A stretch of DNA of 64,000 nucleotides from Megascapheus bottae (lineage: Eukaryota; Chordata; Mammalia; Rodentia; Geomyidae). Shown here in pieces: positions 44,118 to 55,663 of this stretch (positions are counted from its first letter, which is position 1; the number at the start of each line of letters is the position of its first letter). The notes under the pieces were generated by a model. That model searched no databases. It was not told the origin of the DNA and worked only from the letters and a program-made list of their open reading frames with translations. A program made the position numbers and the translations under genes. The stretch is from the NCBI GenBank assembly GCA_024803745.1, contig JANJXV010000039.1:11387501-11451500 (forward strand), in the 5' to 3' direction.

Positions 44118-45350
44118 TAGTTTTTTTGACACTTTTATTTGTTTATTTTTATTCTAAGTAGTTGTACAAAGGTATTTTATTTCAATAAGTCAGATTATGA
44201 ACACCATGCATCTTATTCAATATTAACCCTTCCATTGTTCTACATCGTTCCCAAATGCATCTATACCCTCAAGTTACAACATTTGTCTTATTACATAATG
44301 TACATTGAATATTATGACCAAATTAGCCCACCCTTCCTCTTTCTATGTGCTTTCCCTCATTCCTCTCCCTCCCCCACAAAACATGTTCCAGCTCCTGATA
44401 ATTCATTTTGCTCAGCGGTTCATTAGTTGTTCAGAGGAATTACACCATTGGAAGTCTCCCTTACACATATTATCCTTTAGTCAATTTGTTTGTGTCTATA
44501 TGTATAAAACCCTGTATATGGCTGGGAATGGGTCTTAGTAGTAGAGTGCTTACACAGCATGCATGAAGCCCTGGGTTCCATTCCTCAGTACCACACACAC
44601 AGAAAAAGCTGAAAGTGGCACTGTGGCTCAAAGTGGTAGACACCAGTTATGAGCAAATAAAGATCAGGGACAGTACCCAGGCTCTGAGTTCAAGCCCCAG
44701 GACTGGGCAAAAAATAAAACCCAAACCTGTATATATTGTTGTGTATGTCTGTATTTTAAATCTAACTTATACACAGGAGACAAAAACATGTCCTTTGTCT
44801 CTTTAAGCCTGACTTACTTCACTTAACACAATTTGTTTTCAGGTCCATGCATTTCCCTGCAAAATAAGATGACATAAATTCTTCCTGATGGATGAGAAAA
44901 ATTCACCCAATGTATATTAGAATATATATTCCTATGTATGCAGGAATATTTCTATATCTAGTGGAACAAATGTTCCTATAGCTAGGATTCTATATATATA
45001 TATATATGAACATATATTCCAAAAGCTAGATAGATACATACATATGATAGCTATGGATAGATAGATTGATTCATTCACCCACTGAACGGCATCTGGTGTC
45101 TGTTTCTATATGATGAATAGTGCTTTACTCTATCCTGGCTTGGAATCTTTTGGCTAAATCCCCAAGCATGGCTTGGCTGGATCATAGAGCAGTTGCATGT
45201 TCCATTTTTTGAGAAATCTTCCAAACTGCCTTCCACAATGGTAGCACCAGTGTACATTCCCATCCCCGTGTACTAAAGTTCCCCTGAACCCACGCTCTCC
45301 CGTGTCTTCCGTGAAGGCAACGACCAACCAGATGATCACCAGACACCTCT
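44118..45350 (-). mobile_element. L1 3' end in reverse orientation
   Basis: Read on the minus strand: the region CACTGGTGCTACCATTGTGG and AACTGCTCTATGATCCAGCC (45175-45255), then GGTCCATGCATTTCCCTGC reversed (44842-44860), then a 3' UTR ending in A-rich sequence seen as TTTTTTT at 44120. A family A copy (44520-44724) sits inside with CCTGTATAT duplicated. It overlaps in L1 content with the plus-strand fragment, so it is a separate insertion. Confidence 0.65.
44520..44724 (+). mobile_element. Family A SINE inserted in L1
   Basis: GGCTGGGAATGGGTCTTAG to CCCAGGACTGGGC; diverged left half. Duplication CCTGTATAT at 44511-44519 and 44726-44734. Confidence 0.88.
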
Positions 45351-45429
45351 CGTGGCAAGGAGTAATAACCCTGGAGTGTACAAATCCAGTCACATAGGCT
45401 GTCAGATGCAGCAGACTTTCCCAGCGAGA

Positions 45430-46195
45430 TGACAGCTGGTCAGGCATGGTGGTATATACCCGTAGTCCAGGCACTCAGGATACTATGGCATGAAGATCTT
45501 GATTCCTTGGCCAGTCTGAGCTACATAGAAAAATCAAGGCCCGATTCAGTTCTGCAGCAAAGCCTTGAACAACAACAAAGGCAAGGCCTAGAATTCAAAT
45601 CCCAGTAACACCAAGAGAAAGGCAGAGACTGTGAGAAAGGGGGGGAGTGATGGAGAGCAGGAAGGTAGAAGGAAAGAGGAAGCTATTTAGGAAGCTGAGA
45701 TCTGACAATCACAGTTCAAAGCCAGCCTGGGCAGGAAAGATCATGAGACTCATCTCCAGTTGATTACCAGAAAACCAGAAGTGGAGCTGTGAAGAAAAAA
45801 AAAAACAAAACAAAACTAGGACAGAGCCCAGGTTCTGAGTTCAAGCCCCAAGATCAGCACCAAAAAAAAAAACCAAAACTTCTGAAAGAAGATGCAAAGT
45901 AAAAGATTCCACGTCTGGGGAATACATACACACACTGAAGTAAAATCTACAAAACCCAAGCTCATAACCAGAAAGCTTATTTGCCATTGTAGCTTGGGGT
46001 GGGGGAGGTGGAGGCAGGAGGGACTGTAGAGGGGCAGGAAGAAATCAGGAGGGGGGGGCAGAGGGGGCAATGGAAACGTTCTGTCTCCTACTGAGCACAC
46101 ACATCTGCCAGACTCATCAAAGTGTAGGTTTTAAATGGATGCAGGGTTTTTGTATGAAAATTAAACCTCAATTAATTTGATTAAAAAAATAAAAT
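45430..46195 (+). mobile_element. Old B1-like SINE, family B SINE and L1 3' terminus
   Basis: A B1-like element at 45437-45620 (GGTCAGGCATGGTGGTATATACC). A family B at 45685-45870 whose right module lost its A-box part. Near 46120-46190, GTGTAGGTTTTAAATGG and TGAAAATTAAACCTCAATTAA match an L1 3' terminus. Confidence 0.65.
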
Positions 46196-46379
46196 TCAAA
46201 GGCATCCAGGGGTGCCTTTTAGAAATTCTTAGAAGAAAGGCATATAATTTTTTTTCTGATAGGTTTGAGTCTCTCTTTCCTTTGATTGGAACGGCACTAC
46301 ATTTGGAGACTAATCTGTAGGGAATGGCTATCACTCAAAAAAAAAATCCTTCCACTTAAGGACAGAATAAATCTTTTTG

Positions 46380-46685
46380 GTGGGGTGGAGGGAGGTTCTG
46401 GGGCTCGAACTCAGGGCCTGGATGCTGTCCCTGAGCTTTTTTGCTCAAGACTAGTGCTCTATCACTGGTGTCACACCTCCCATTTCCAACTTTTTGGTGG
46501 TTTATTGGAGATAAGTCTCACAAATTTCCCTTCAGCTGCATTATTTTTGTGTTGCTGTTGTTTGTGTTTTTAAAGAGACAGAGTTTCTCCATGTTGCCCA
46601 GGTGGCTCCTGAACTCATGATCTCAAGCTGTCTTCCTGCCTCGGCCTCCTGAGTAGCCAAGACAACCGGTATATGTATGTGACTA
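46380..46685 (-). mobile_element. Family B fragment and old B1/FLAM-like monomer
   Basis: A reverse family B right module at 46395-46530, then a reverse 7SL-type monomer, CCATGTTGCCCAGG to GCCTCGGCCTCCTGAGTAGCC (46588-46658), more like a generic B1/FLAM than like the family B left half. Confidence 0.65.
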
Positions 46686-46691
46686 GTGCTT

Positions 46692-47290
46692 GGCTAGTAT
46701 GCACAAAGCCCTAGTTTTGATTCCTCTGTACCACAAGCCAGAAGTGGTGTTGTGGTTCAGGTGGTAGAGCGCTAGCCTTGAGAAAGCTCAGGGACAGTGC
46801 CCAGGCTCAGAGTTCAAGCCCCAGGACTGGGGGGGGGGGAGGGAAGCCAGTCAGAGAGTTTGGCCTAGTGATAGAGTGCTTGCCTAGCATGCAGCAAGAC
46901 CAGATTCGATTCCTCAGTACCACATACAGAGAAAAAACCAGAGGTGGTGCAGTGGCTCAAGTGGTAGAGCACTAGCCTTGAGAAAGCTCAAGGACAATGC
47001 TCAGGCTATGAGTACAAGTCCTAGGACTGGCAGAATAATAAATAAATTAAATAAAAATAAAATTTGAGCTGGACACCAATGGCTCATGCCTGTAATCCTA
47101 GCTACTCAGGAGACTGAGGTCAGAAGATACTGGTTCAAAACCAGCCTGGACAGAAACCTCTATGAGACTCATATTTCCAATGAATCTGCAGAAAGTCCGA
47201 AATAAAGCTGTGATTCAAGTGGTAGAGAGCTACCCTTAAGTACAAAAACTCAGAGGCAGCATATAGGCCCTGAGATCAAGCCCCACAATT
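46692..47290 (+). mobile_element. Two family A SINEs and a family B
   Basis: A 5'-truncated family A at 46692-46830 with a G-run tail, a complete family A at 46850-47033 with an AAAT-type tail, and a family B at 47068-47290. Confidence 0.85.
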
Positions 47291-47304
47291 GGCACCAAAT
47301 GAAT

Positions 47305-47406
47305 GAATGTATGTATGTATATATATACGTATGTGTGTATGCATGTATATGCATGTATGCATGTATATGCATGCGCATATATATACATATATATGTATAT
47401 ATATAT

Positions 47407-47452
<46 letters not shown>

Positions 47453-47460
47453 AGGGAGGG
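47305..47460. repeat. (TATG)n, (TA)n, (GA)n, (GGGA)n compound microsatellite
   Basis: Directly follows the tail of a family B SINE: TATG/GCATGTA repeats 47308-47390, TA to 47409, GA 47411-47446, GGGA to 47460. Confidence 0.9.
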
Positions 47461-47464
47461 AAAT

Positions 47465-47885
47465 TAGTGGTTCATGATTATCATCCTGGTAATTGAGGAC
47501 GCTGAGATCTGAGGAGATCACGGTTCAAAGCCAGTCCTGGCAGGAAAGTCTGTGTGATTCATCTACAATTAACCACCAGAAAACCACAAATGGAGCTGTG
47601 GCTCAAAATTAGTAGAGCAAAAGAGCAAAAGCCTTGAGCAAAAGAGCTCAGAGACAGCACCCAGGCCCTAAGTTCAAGTGTCATAACCAACAACAAAGAG
47701 AAAGAAATATGTAGGGGAGGGGGACATCAGGAGGGAGGGATGGAGGGAAAGGGAGCGAGCAAAGGAGAGAGGAAGAGAGAGAAAATTACATTTCAAAGCC
47801 AGCCAAGGCAGATAAATTGGAGAGACACTTCTCTCCAATAAACCACCAAAAAAGCCAGAAGTAGAGCTGTGGCTGGTGTAATATA
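47465..47885 (+). mobile_element. Family B SINE and fragment
   Basis: A copy at 47465-47690 with left half TTAGTGGTTCATGATTATC, purine-rich GGGA/GAGA sequence at 47715-47780, then a family B middle fragment (TTCAAAGCCAGCC ... GAGCTGTGGC) at 47790-47877. Confidence 0.75.
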
Positions 47886-48462
47886 GCCTCAGTCTCCATC
47901 AGGAAAAGCAAAACAAAATGAACAAGTGAGAGAGTAAGGCATCGATAAATAAGTCCTAATGCATCAATAAATAAGTGAGTGTGTGAGTGAGTGAGTGAAA
48001 ATAGGAAACAGGAATGGATGTACAGTGTTCTCATAGTATGTGGGACACACTGAAAACACCCTGTTTGAATTTCTCCAGGAGAAAATCATCTTATGTTCCC
48101 ACAGCCCAGGGAAGAGTCTTGTCTGGGATTCAATAGAGGGTTGTATGATCCTACAGGAGTGAAACATCGTTACCCCTTCAGCTCTGTCTGTTCTACAGCT
48201 GTGGGCTCTGGGAGGTTGGAATGGAGGGGACAGTAAGGGGGGGGTTACCAGATTTGATGAGCAGAACAAGACACATACCAAATCACATGATCTGAGCTTC
48301 CTAGCCACTTCCTGGTTGTAAAAGGTCCTAAGATATTTTCTATGTAATGGATAGTCCCAGGCCAGTCCAGGCCACCAGAGGAAAGAAGCCTACAAGAAAG
48401 CAAGAGGTGGTCTGTACTGATGGATCCACAGCAGAGCTGATACTAACATTTTAAAATGTTTT
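47886..48462. other. Unique upstream sequence with short GTGA run
   Basis: A GTGA/GAGT run at 47970-48000; otherwise about 450 bp of unique sequence with no exon signal. Confidence 0.55.
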
Positions 48463-48719
48463 CTTTTTGTCAGTCCTGGGACTTGAACTTAGGGTCCAGG
48501 CATTGTCCTTGGGCTTTCTCAACACTAGCACTCGATACTACTTTAGCCATAGCACCATTTCTGGCTTTTTCTGTGTATGTGGTACTGAGGAATCAAACGC
48601 AGGGCTTTGTGCATAGTAGGCAAGCACTCTACCACTAGGCCACACTCCCAGCCCTCCCTGAACTTCTTTTGCTCAAGGCTAGCTCTCCACCAGTTTGAAC
48701 TACAGCTTCATTCACTTCT

Positions 48720-48778
<59 letters not shown>

Positions 48779-48922
48779 TCCCTCTCCCTCTCCCTCTCCC
48801 TCTCCCTCTCCCTCTCCCTCTCTCTCTCCCTCTCCCTCTCTCTCTCTCTTAGTTGTAGATAAAAGTCTCATGGCCTGTCCTGACCTGGCTGGCCTTGAAC
48901 TATAATCCTCTGATGCTAACTT
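48463..48922 (-). mobile_element. Family A SINE and a family B SINE containing a long CT tract
   Basis: A reverse family A at 48463-48655; a reverse family B from 48656 to 48920 whose middle is expanded into CT and CCTCTC repeats (48721-48850), between CTTCTAGCT and TTAGTTGTAGATAAAAG. Confidence 0.85.
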
Positions 48923-50283
48923 AACTCACTTTTCTCTTCTTTCCAGGCCTGGAATTTTCTACTCACTCTTCAAGACAAGGCCTGGCTATCCCCAGGCCCC
49001 TAGATCCACTCCCATGAGAAAGAAGAAACCAGGCAGTCCCTTGCCCTGACCTATTTTTTGTCCCTGAACCAAGGCTTCAGGGGAGGGAGGTGAGCAAACA
49101 AACCCCTAAACCCAGAAAACTTTAGCCTCCAATCCATCAGTGTTTTCAGGGTCTTAAAGAACCCCCAGATCAAGTTATCCCAAAAGGCCTTGAAACAATC
49201 AGAAAATCTCTGGGTGGGAAGAATTAAAGAGGATCATGAATATGCTAAGTCATCTTATTAAAATTTGCTGATTGATTGATTATAGGCTTCTTAATCTCCT
49301 GAATCCGAATTTACTTGGGGAATAACTTTTTTAGAAAAATCTGTGAATCCTAGTCAAATATTGGCAGGGAATGCTTAATTTTAAAGTGACTTTGGCCCCC
49401 TAATTTTTGGCTTTAAACTGTATTTGTGAATATTGCATAAATATCCCATACACTTAATGTTTTTTTTAACAATTTTACGACGTAGCCGCACGACTTTGGT
49501 ACCTGACTTGTATATTTATGTGACTATTGTTAGAAGTGACTAATTGGGTTTGATTAGCTCCATCATTAATATTCTGTCCATAATTTAACATGCTTCAATA
49601 AAATAGCCTAAAGCAGTGTAATGATTAGATTTCAGGAATATGTGTTTTGCAATTAAGTTTCTCTTGATTTTGATATGCAGATGAAGAAATGGTAGTCTCA
49701 TTTAAAAAAAAAAAAAAACCCTGCCCTTATTAACACAGCAGTATACTCTGAAGATTAGGTAAGAAATCCAAGATTTTTCTCTTTGTATATGCTAGTTAAA
49801 ATGTATTTCAATCAAGCCTATGTGGGCAAATCAGATTTGATTAGTTTAAGTTCACAGCTATTCTATCTAAATGAATAACGTGTCACCTAACATTGCAAAA
49901 ATTTGATTAATAGTTTATCAGTTAATTAAAAGCGAGATTTAATTTTTTTTCTTGTTTTAGAAAAATGCAAGGTAGATAGTCTTTGCGTTCATCATATATG
50001 CAAATTATTACAGCTCAAAGCTATTGTTCTTTATTTCCCTTCTCATTTTCTTCCTTCTCTTCTTCCTCCTCCTCCTCCTCCTCTTCTTCTTTTACACCAA
50101 TTGACAAGAAAAGCAAAGTGCCTAGAAATGTCACTAATAGCAAATGTTCTTGGCTGTGGTGATTGCTGTACATGCAAAGCCATTCCCCTAGCTTCACATT
50201 AGCCAGGAATCCCACGCCTCTCCTAGTCCTACTTCCTCAAATCCCCTCAGGCATCCTGAAGTCTTTGACCTTAAGATTTTCCC
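48923..50283. other. 1.36-kb repeat-free block, candidate regulatory element
   Basis: No SINE, L1 or long microsatellite except a CTCCTC run near 50060-50085. Rich in homeodomain and POU-type motifs: GATTGATTGATTATAGG near 49271, GACTAATTGGGTTTGATTAGC near 49537-49557, an exact octamer ATGCAAAT at 49998-50005, and a related TATTGCATAAATAT near 49432. No coding signal. Confidence 0.55.
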
Positions 50284-50284
50284 A

Positions 50285-50521
50285 AGAGTGCTCTTGGCTC
50301 ACACCTGCCATCCTAGCTACTCAAGAGGCTGAGATCTGAGGATCAGGATTTGAAGCCAGTCTGAACAAAAAAGTCGGTGAGATTATTATCTCCCATTAAG
50401 TGCCAAAAATAAAACAGAAGTAGAGCTATGGCTCAGGTGGTAGAACACTAGCCTTAAACGTGAAATGCTCAGAGATAGTGCCCAGGCCCTGAATTCAAGT
50501 CCCAGTATTGGCACAGACACA

Positions 50522-50562
<41 letters not shown>

Positions 50563-50568
50563 ACACAC
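50285..50568 (+). mobile_element. Family B SINE with (CA)n tail
   Basis: TGCTCTTGGCTCACACCTGCC to CCAGTATTGGCACAG, tail CA run with CATA interruptions (50516-50568). Confidence 0.88.
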
Positions 50569-50589
50569 TTCCTAAAAGACTTAAACCCA

Positions 50590-50840
50590 GCCAGGCACCA
50601 ACGGTTCACACCTGTAATCCTAGCTACTCTGGAGGTTGAGATCTTGAGGACTGAGGTTCAAAATCAGTCCCGACAGACAAAGTTGTGAGACTAATCTCCA
50701 ATTTAACAAACAGCCAGAAGTGTAGGTGTGGCTCAAGTCCTAGAGCAATAGTCTTGAGCAGAACAAAGTTCAAGGATAGCACTCAGGCTGAGTTTTTAAG
50801 CCCCAAGATCTGTACCAAAAAAAAAAAAAAAAAAAGATTA
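50590..50840 (+). mobile_element. Family B SINE
   Basis: CCAGGCACCAACGGTTCACACC to CCCCAAGATCTGTACC with poly(A) 50818-50835. Confidence 0.85.
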
Positions 50841-50914
50841 ACTCAAGTGCCAGGGATCAGAGGTTTCTGATTTCTACTTCAAAAGAGGTCTATCAGAAAA
50901 GATAGCAAACTAGC

Positions 50915-51142
50915 CAGCACCAACAATCCACACCTGGCATCCTAGTTAAACCCAGACTAGGGTCTGCGGATCAAAGTTCAAAGCCAGCCCTGGTAGCAAA
51001 GTCTGTGAGACTCTTATCTCCAATTAACCAACAAAAAGTCTGAAGTGGAGCTGTGGCTCAAATGGTAGAGCACTATCCTTGATTAAAAAAAAAAAAAACA
51101 GCAAGCCTGTGAGGCCCTGAGTTCAAGTCTCAGTCAGCATTG

Positions 51143-51190
<48 letters not shown>
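50915..51190 (+). mobile_element. Family B SINE with (CA)n tail
   Basis: GCCAGCACCAACAATCCACACC to CAGTCAGCATTGGTA, tail CA run 51146-51190. Confidence 0.88.
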
Positions 51191-51191
<1 letters not shown>

Positions 51192-51793
51192 CTCCATAAA
51201 ACAATGCCAGGAACCAGAGGCTTCTGATCTGGACTCCAAAAGGAAGTCTATGGGAAAAGATGGCAGCTTGAAACCAGTTTACCTCTGAAGCCTGAGACTG
51301 GCCACAAATGACAATTGTCTAATTTACAGTCAGAACAGCCCCATGAGTCTGAAGATGTGGAGACCAATGGCCCCCTGCCAGAGTCAACTGTGGAAAGAGT
51401 TGGGGATAATGAAGGTTTTATGGAGTAGCTTGGATTCAAAGCACCCTGTCCACGTGGACAGGCGACTGTGCAGGTAAGGCATGTAGAGATGGGTCTATGA
51501 ATGGCTATCTCCCCATCTAACGGCCTGCTGGGGTTGCCAGGGGAAAGCTGGGGTGGCCCCTGCTGTGTCTCAGGCTTCCCCCAGAGCTGGGCCACTTCAG
51601 AAGGGAGCCATGTGCAGCTATGTGTGGGCATCCAAAGTGGACATTATTCCTGTATCTGCTCCCCTCTCTTTCTGACTGGCTGACCCCCAAGTTAACAAGG
51701 ACCCTTCTTTCTATGCTCAGGGCCACAGCTGATATACAAGGAGAAACTGCAAAAGAGAGGCAAGTTAATGAATGAACTATTGATTTTTCTGTA

Positions 51794-51797
<4 letters not shown>
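51191..51797. other. Unique upstream sequence
   Basis: About 600 bp without recognised repeat. Open frames on both strands (51248-51683) show no known protein and no start or splice support. Confidence 0.55.
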
Positions 51798-51839
<42 letters not shown>

Positions 51840-51872
51840 CGCGCGCGCGCGCGTGTGCGCGCACGTGCATGC
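51798..51872. repeat. (TG)n(CG)n, 75 bp of alternating purine-pyrimidine
   Basis: Perfect alternation from 51798 to 51872: TG repeats, then an unbroken CG run at about 51831-51853, then GTGTGCGCGCACGTGCATGC. It lies at the tail end of the reverse family B SINE that follows. Confidence 0.92.
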
Positions 51873-52092
51873 CAGCCGGTCCTGGGCTTGAACTCAGGAC
51901 TTCAGCACTGTCCCTGGGAGTCTTTGTCTCAAGGCTAGCCACAGTTCCACTTCTAGGGTTTCTGTGATGTTGTGATGTTTCATTGATGATAAGAGTCTCA
52001 TGGACTTTCCTGCCCCAGCTGGCTTCGAACGGTGATCCTCAACTTCTTCAATACCAAAGGATTACAGGCATGAGCCACCGGCACTTAGCTGC
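51873..52092 (-). mobile_element. Family B SINE
   Basis: GGTCCTGGGCTTGAACTCAGG to ATTACAGGCATGAGCCACC, with small deletions in the left half. Confidence 0.85.
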
Positions 52093-52179
52093 AAATGTGG
52101 TATTTCTATCAGTGTTCATTGGTGCTTGTATGTTTTACACTTTGTTCTGCATACAGACAAATGTGTGTATGTGTGTGCA

Positions 52180-52815
52180 CTGATCCTGGGGCTTGAACTC
52201 AAGGCCTAGGTGCTATCCCTCCACTTTTCACTCAAGGTTGGTGATCTACCACTTGAGCCACAGATCCACTTTCAGCTTTTTTTTTTTTTCCAGTCCTGGG
52301 CTTGAGCTCGGGACCTGAGCACTGTCCTTCGACTTTCTCAAGACTAGAGCTCTACCACTTGAGCCCTAACACCACTTCCAGCTTTTTTTCCCCTATGTAT
52401 GTGGTAGCAAGGAATCAAACCCGGGGCCTTCGTGCATGCTAGGCAAGCACTCTACCACTAGGCTAAATTTCCAGTCCCTCCCCCCCACCCCCGCTTTTTT
52501 GCCAGTACTGGGCTTGAGCTCAGGGCCTGAGCACTGTCCTTGGGCTTTCCTCAAGGCTAGAATTCTACCCTGAGCCACAGCACCACTTCTGGCTTTTTCT
52601 ATGTATGTGGTACTGAGGAATCGAACCCGGGTCTTCATGCATGCTAGACAGGCACTCTACCACTAGGCCAAACTCCCGGCACCCCCTTTTTTTGTGGTTC
52701 ACTGGAGATAAAAGTCTCATGAACTTTCCTACTTGGGTTGGTTTTGAACTCTGATCCTCAGATCTCAGCTTCCTGAGTAGCTAGGATGACAGATGTGAGC
52801 TACCAGCTTCTGGCT
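52180..52815 (-). mobile_element. Family B SINE carrying two family A insertions
   Basis: The reverse family B right module (52180-52278, CTGATCCTGGGGCTTGAACTC) breaks at TTCAGCTTTTTT. Two consecutive reverse family A copies follow (52280-52477 and 52498-52683). Family B then resumes GTGGTTCACTGGAGATAAAAG and ends near 52815. The second A copy apparently targeted the T/C-rich junction. Confidence 0.88.
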
Positions 52816-52929
52816 TGCCATTTGTGCCTAAGCAGCAAAACTTTGATTTGTACCCACCCCTCATGTTCTACACTATTACTCAAGACAGGAGTCCCAAAGA
52901 CCAACACAGCAATGAAAATACCATTCCTG

Positions 52930-53165
52930 GCTGAGCACTGGTGGCTCACACCTGTAATCCTACCTACTTAGGGGGCTCAGCTCTGAAGATTGGGGTTCAA
53001 AGCCAAGAAAGTCTGATACTTATCTGCAGTAAACTACTGAAAAACAAAACAAAACTGGACATGATGCTGTGGCTCAAGTGGTAAAACATAAGCTTTGAGC
53101 AAAACACAGCTCAAGGATAGTGCCCAGGCCCTGAGTTCAAATCCCAAGACTGACAGAAAGAAAGA
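52930..53165 (+). mobile_element. Family B SINE with GAAA tail
   Basis: GCTGAGCACTGGTGGCTCAC to CCCAAGACTGACAGAAAG. The CAGCCCAGGCAGG segment is deleted. Confidence 0.85.
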
Positions 53166-53169
53166 AAGA

Positions 53170-53391
53170 AGCCAGGCACAGTGGCTCACACTTGTAATCC
53201 TAGCTACTCAGGAGACTGAGATCTAAGGATCAAAGTTCAAAGCCAGCCCGGGCACAAAAGGACCTGGGACTCTTATCTCTGGTTAATGTGTAGAAAATGG
53301 GAAGTGAGGCTTGGCTCAAGGGTAGGGTTGTAGCCTTATGCTGAAGAGCTCAGGGACAGTGCCCAGGCCGAGTACAAGCCCCATGACCCAC

Positions 53392-53459
<68 letters not shown>

Positions 53460-53460
53460 A
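53170..53460 (+). mobile_element. Family B SINE with (GA)n tail
   Basis: GCCAGGCACAGTGGCTCAC to CCCCATGACCCACAAAAG, tail GA run 53396-53454. Confidence 0.88.
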
Positions 53461-53477
53461 AACAAAGGGGAGGTTAT

Positions 53478-53713
53478 AAGACACTGCCTGGGCTCAGTGG
53501 CTCACACCTATAATCCCAGCCACTCAGAAGGCTGAGATCTGAAGATCAACATTCAAAGCCAGCCTGGGCACGAAATTCCGTGGGATTCTTATCTCCACTG
53601 AACCACAACAAAAGCCAGAACTGGAGCTGTAGCTTGAGTGACAAAGCTCAGGAACAGCACCCAGGCCCTGAGTTCAAGCCACAGTGGACAATATAATAAT
53701 AATAATAATAATA
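53478..53713 (+). mobile_element. Family B SINE with (AAT)n tail
   Basis: CCTGGGCTCAGTGGCTCACACC to GTTCAAGCCACAGTGG, tail AAT run 53692-53713. Confidence 0.85.
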
Positions 53714-53844
53714 GCAACAATAATCATAATAGACGACTAGAACTTTTCATTTTCCTTCTGTGCTTGTTCTAAATCTCTGTACACAAAACAGATCTCTTCC
53801 AGGCTGGCTCCCAGCTCCCAGATTTCTGTGCAATGTCTGATCTT

Positions 53845-54550
53845 AGATGAGCTATTTCCTTCTTCCCTCCCTCCCATTTTCTCTCCCTCCTTCCCTCCCT
53901 GCCTTCCTTCCTTCTTTTGTTCCTCCATCCTTTCCTTCCTTCCTTCCTTTTTTTTTTTTTGGCTTCCTTTTTGGAATCCCAGCTAATCAGGAGGCTGAAA
54001 TCTGACCATTGCAGTTCAAAGCCAGCCCAGGGCAGAAAAGTTGGTGAGACTTCTTCTCTCCACTGGACCCTGGGCCAACACCACAGCCATCTAGAAACCT
54101 GGCTCCCGACCTCAGCTTCTTGTGGGCGCTGAACACTAACCATTCCCGCCAGGAGTCCTCGCAGGTGCTTTTCTCTTAATTACACCCACAGAGCATAGGA
54201 AAGTAGATGCCAGCGATATTTATTTTTTGCTCTGAGCCAGGTACAGTGATTTCACCAGAGGCATCGTTCTTAATGAGAGAAGAAAAATGTCAGAGCAGCC
54301 ATAAGCCACCATACACCCAGCGGACTGAAAAAATAAGCAAAAAGAATGGGAGATTCATTTTGAATCAGCTTTCTGTGTTTATTAGCCAAGATTAAAAGAG
54401 AATTTTTTTCTTCCTTCCTACCTTCCTCCTTTCCTTCCTTCCTACCTTCCTTTTTTCCTTCCTACTTTCTTTCCTTCCTTCTCTTCCTTCCCTTCTTCTT
54501 TCCCTCCTTTTTTCCTTCCTTCCTTCCTTCTTTCATTTCTTTTTCTTTTT
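53845..54550. repeat. CCTT/CCCT pyrimidine-rich tracts flanking a SINE fragment
   Basis: Tracts at 53855-53960 and 54408-54540 are almost all pyrimidine on the plus strand. A family B left-half fragment (GGAATCCCAGCTAATCAGG) lies at 53972-54065. The stretch 54080-54405 is unique. Confidence 0.8.
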
Positions 54551-54554
54551 GTAA

Positions 54555-55000
54555 TCTTAGCTAATCAGGAGGCTAATAGCTGGAGATAGCCGCCCAAAAC
54601 TATCTCAGGACAGAATAAACCACCAAAAAGTCAGAAAAGGAATTGTGGTTCAAATGACAGAGCATCAACCTGGAGTGAAAAGACTTAAGTAACGGTGCCC
54701 AGTACAATAACAACAACCACAAAAGAAAACCCTGAGCTAGGCACCAGTGGCTCATGCTTGTAATCCTACTTACTCAGGAGGCTGAGGATTGAAGTTTGAA
54801 GCCAGCCTGCTCAGGAAAGTCAGTAAGACTCTTATCTCCATTTAACCACTGAAGAGCTGTGGCTCAAGTGGAAGAGAACCAGCCTTGAGCATAAAAGGTC
54901 AGAGACAGTGTCCAAACCCTGAGTTCAAGCCCCAGGACTGGTACCAAACAATAAACAAGCAAATAAACAGATAAATATATAAACAGATAAATATATATAT
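54555..55000 (+). mobile_element. Two family B SINEs
   Basis: A degraded copy at 54555-54715 and a fuller one at 54735-54945 (TAGGCACCAGTGGCTCATGC) with an AAAT/ATATA tail. 55001-55250 is unique. Confidence 0.8.
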
Positions 55001-55254
55001 AGCTAAAGGCCCAAGCCCAAGAGGTAGCAAACAACCCCTGGTCCCTCAGGACTGCAGTCTCAGCTTTTCTCTGAACTGTCTCTCAACCCACCCCACCCCC
55101 AAACCAAAACTTAGACCCCTGATCAAAGGAAAAACACCAGAGTCCTTATCACTTTGTGTGAACTCTAAGCCTCTGACTCCCTAGCACACCTGGGGCAACC
55201 TATGAGGTAGGGATTGTTCTATCTGCTTCACTAGAGGAGAAACTGAGGCTTTTT

Positions 55255-55490
55255 CTGTGTGCCAGTCCCAGGGCTTGAACTCAAGGCTAGGCACTGTCCT
55301 TGAGTTTTTCAGCTCAAGGTTGGCACTATACCACTTGAGCTATAGCTTCACTTACAGCTTTTTAGTGGTTAAATGGAGGTAAGAGTCTCATGGACTTTCC
55401 TATTTGGGGCTGGCTTTGAACCCTGGTCTTCAGGTCTCAACCTCCTGAGTAGCTAGGATGACAGGTGTGAGCTGCCAACATCTGGCAAGG
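55255..55490 (-). mobile_element. Family B SINE
   Basis: CCAGTCCCAGGGCTTGAACTC to GGATGACAGGTGTGAGC. Confidence 0.85.
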
Positions 55491-55663
55491 AGGATATTTT
55501 GCTTGGGGTGGGGGCACAGTGCCCAGGAACCATGGTGGAGTGTTTAGGGAGATGTAGGGAGCAGAGGAAAGCAAGGCTGCTGCCCCTGGGGGAAATTCTC
55601 ATCCTCTCTCTGGTGCTTGTAACTCTTCCTTTGTCTCAAGCTGTCTCTTTCTGTCTGCTCTGC

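Noticed and set aside
43345..45350. Single L1 with 5' inversion by twin priming
   Set aside because: The plus and minus fragments contain overlapping L1 regions (both include the stretch around CCAGCC), so they are two insertions.
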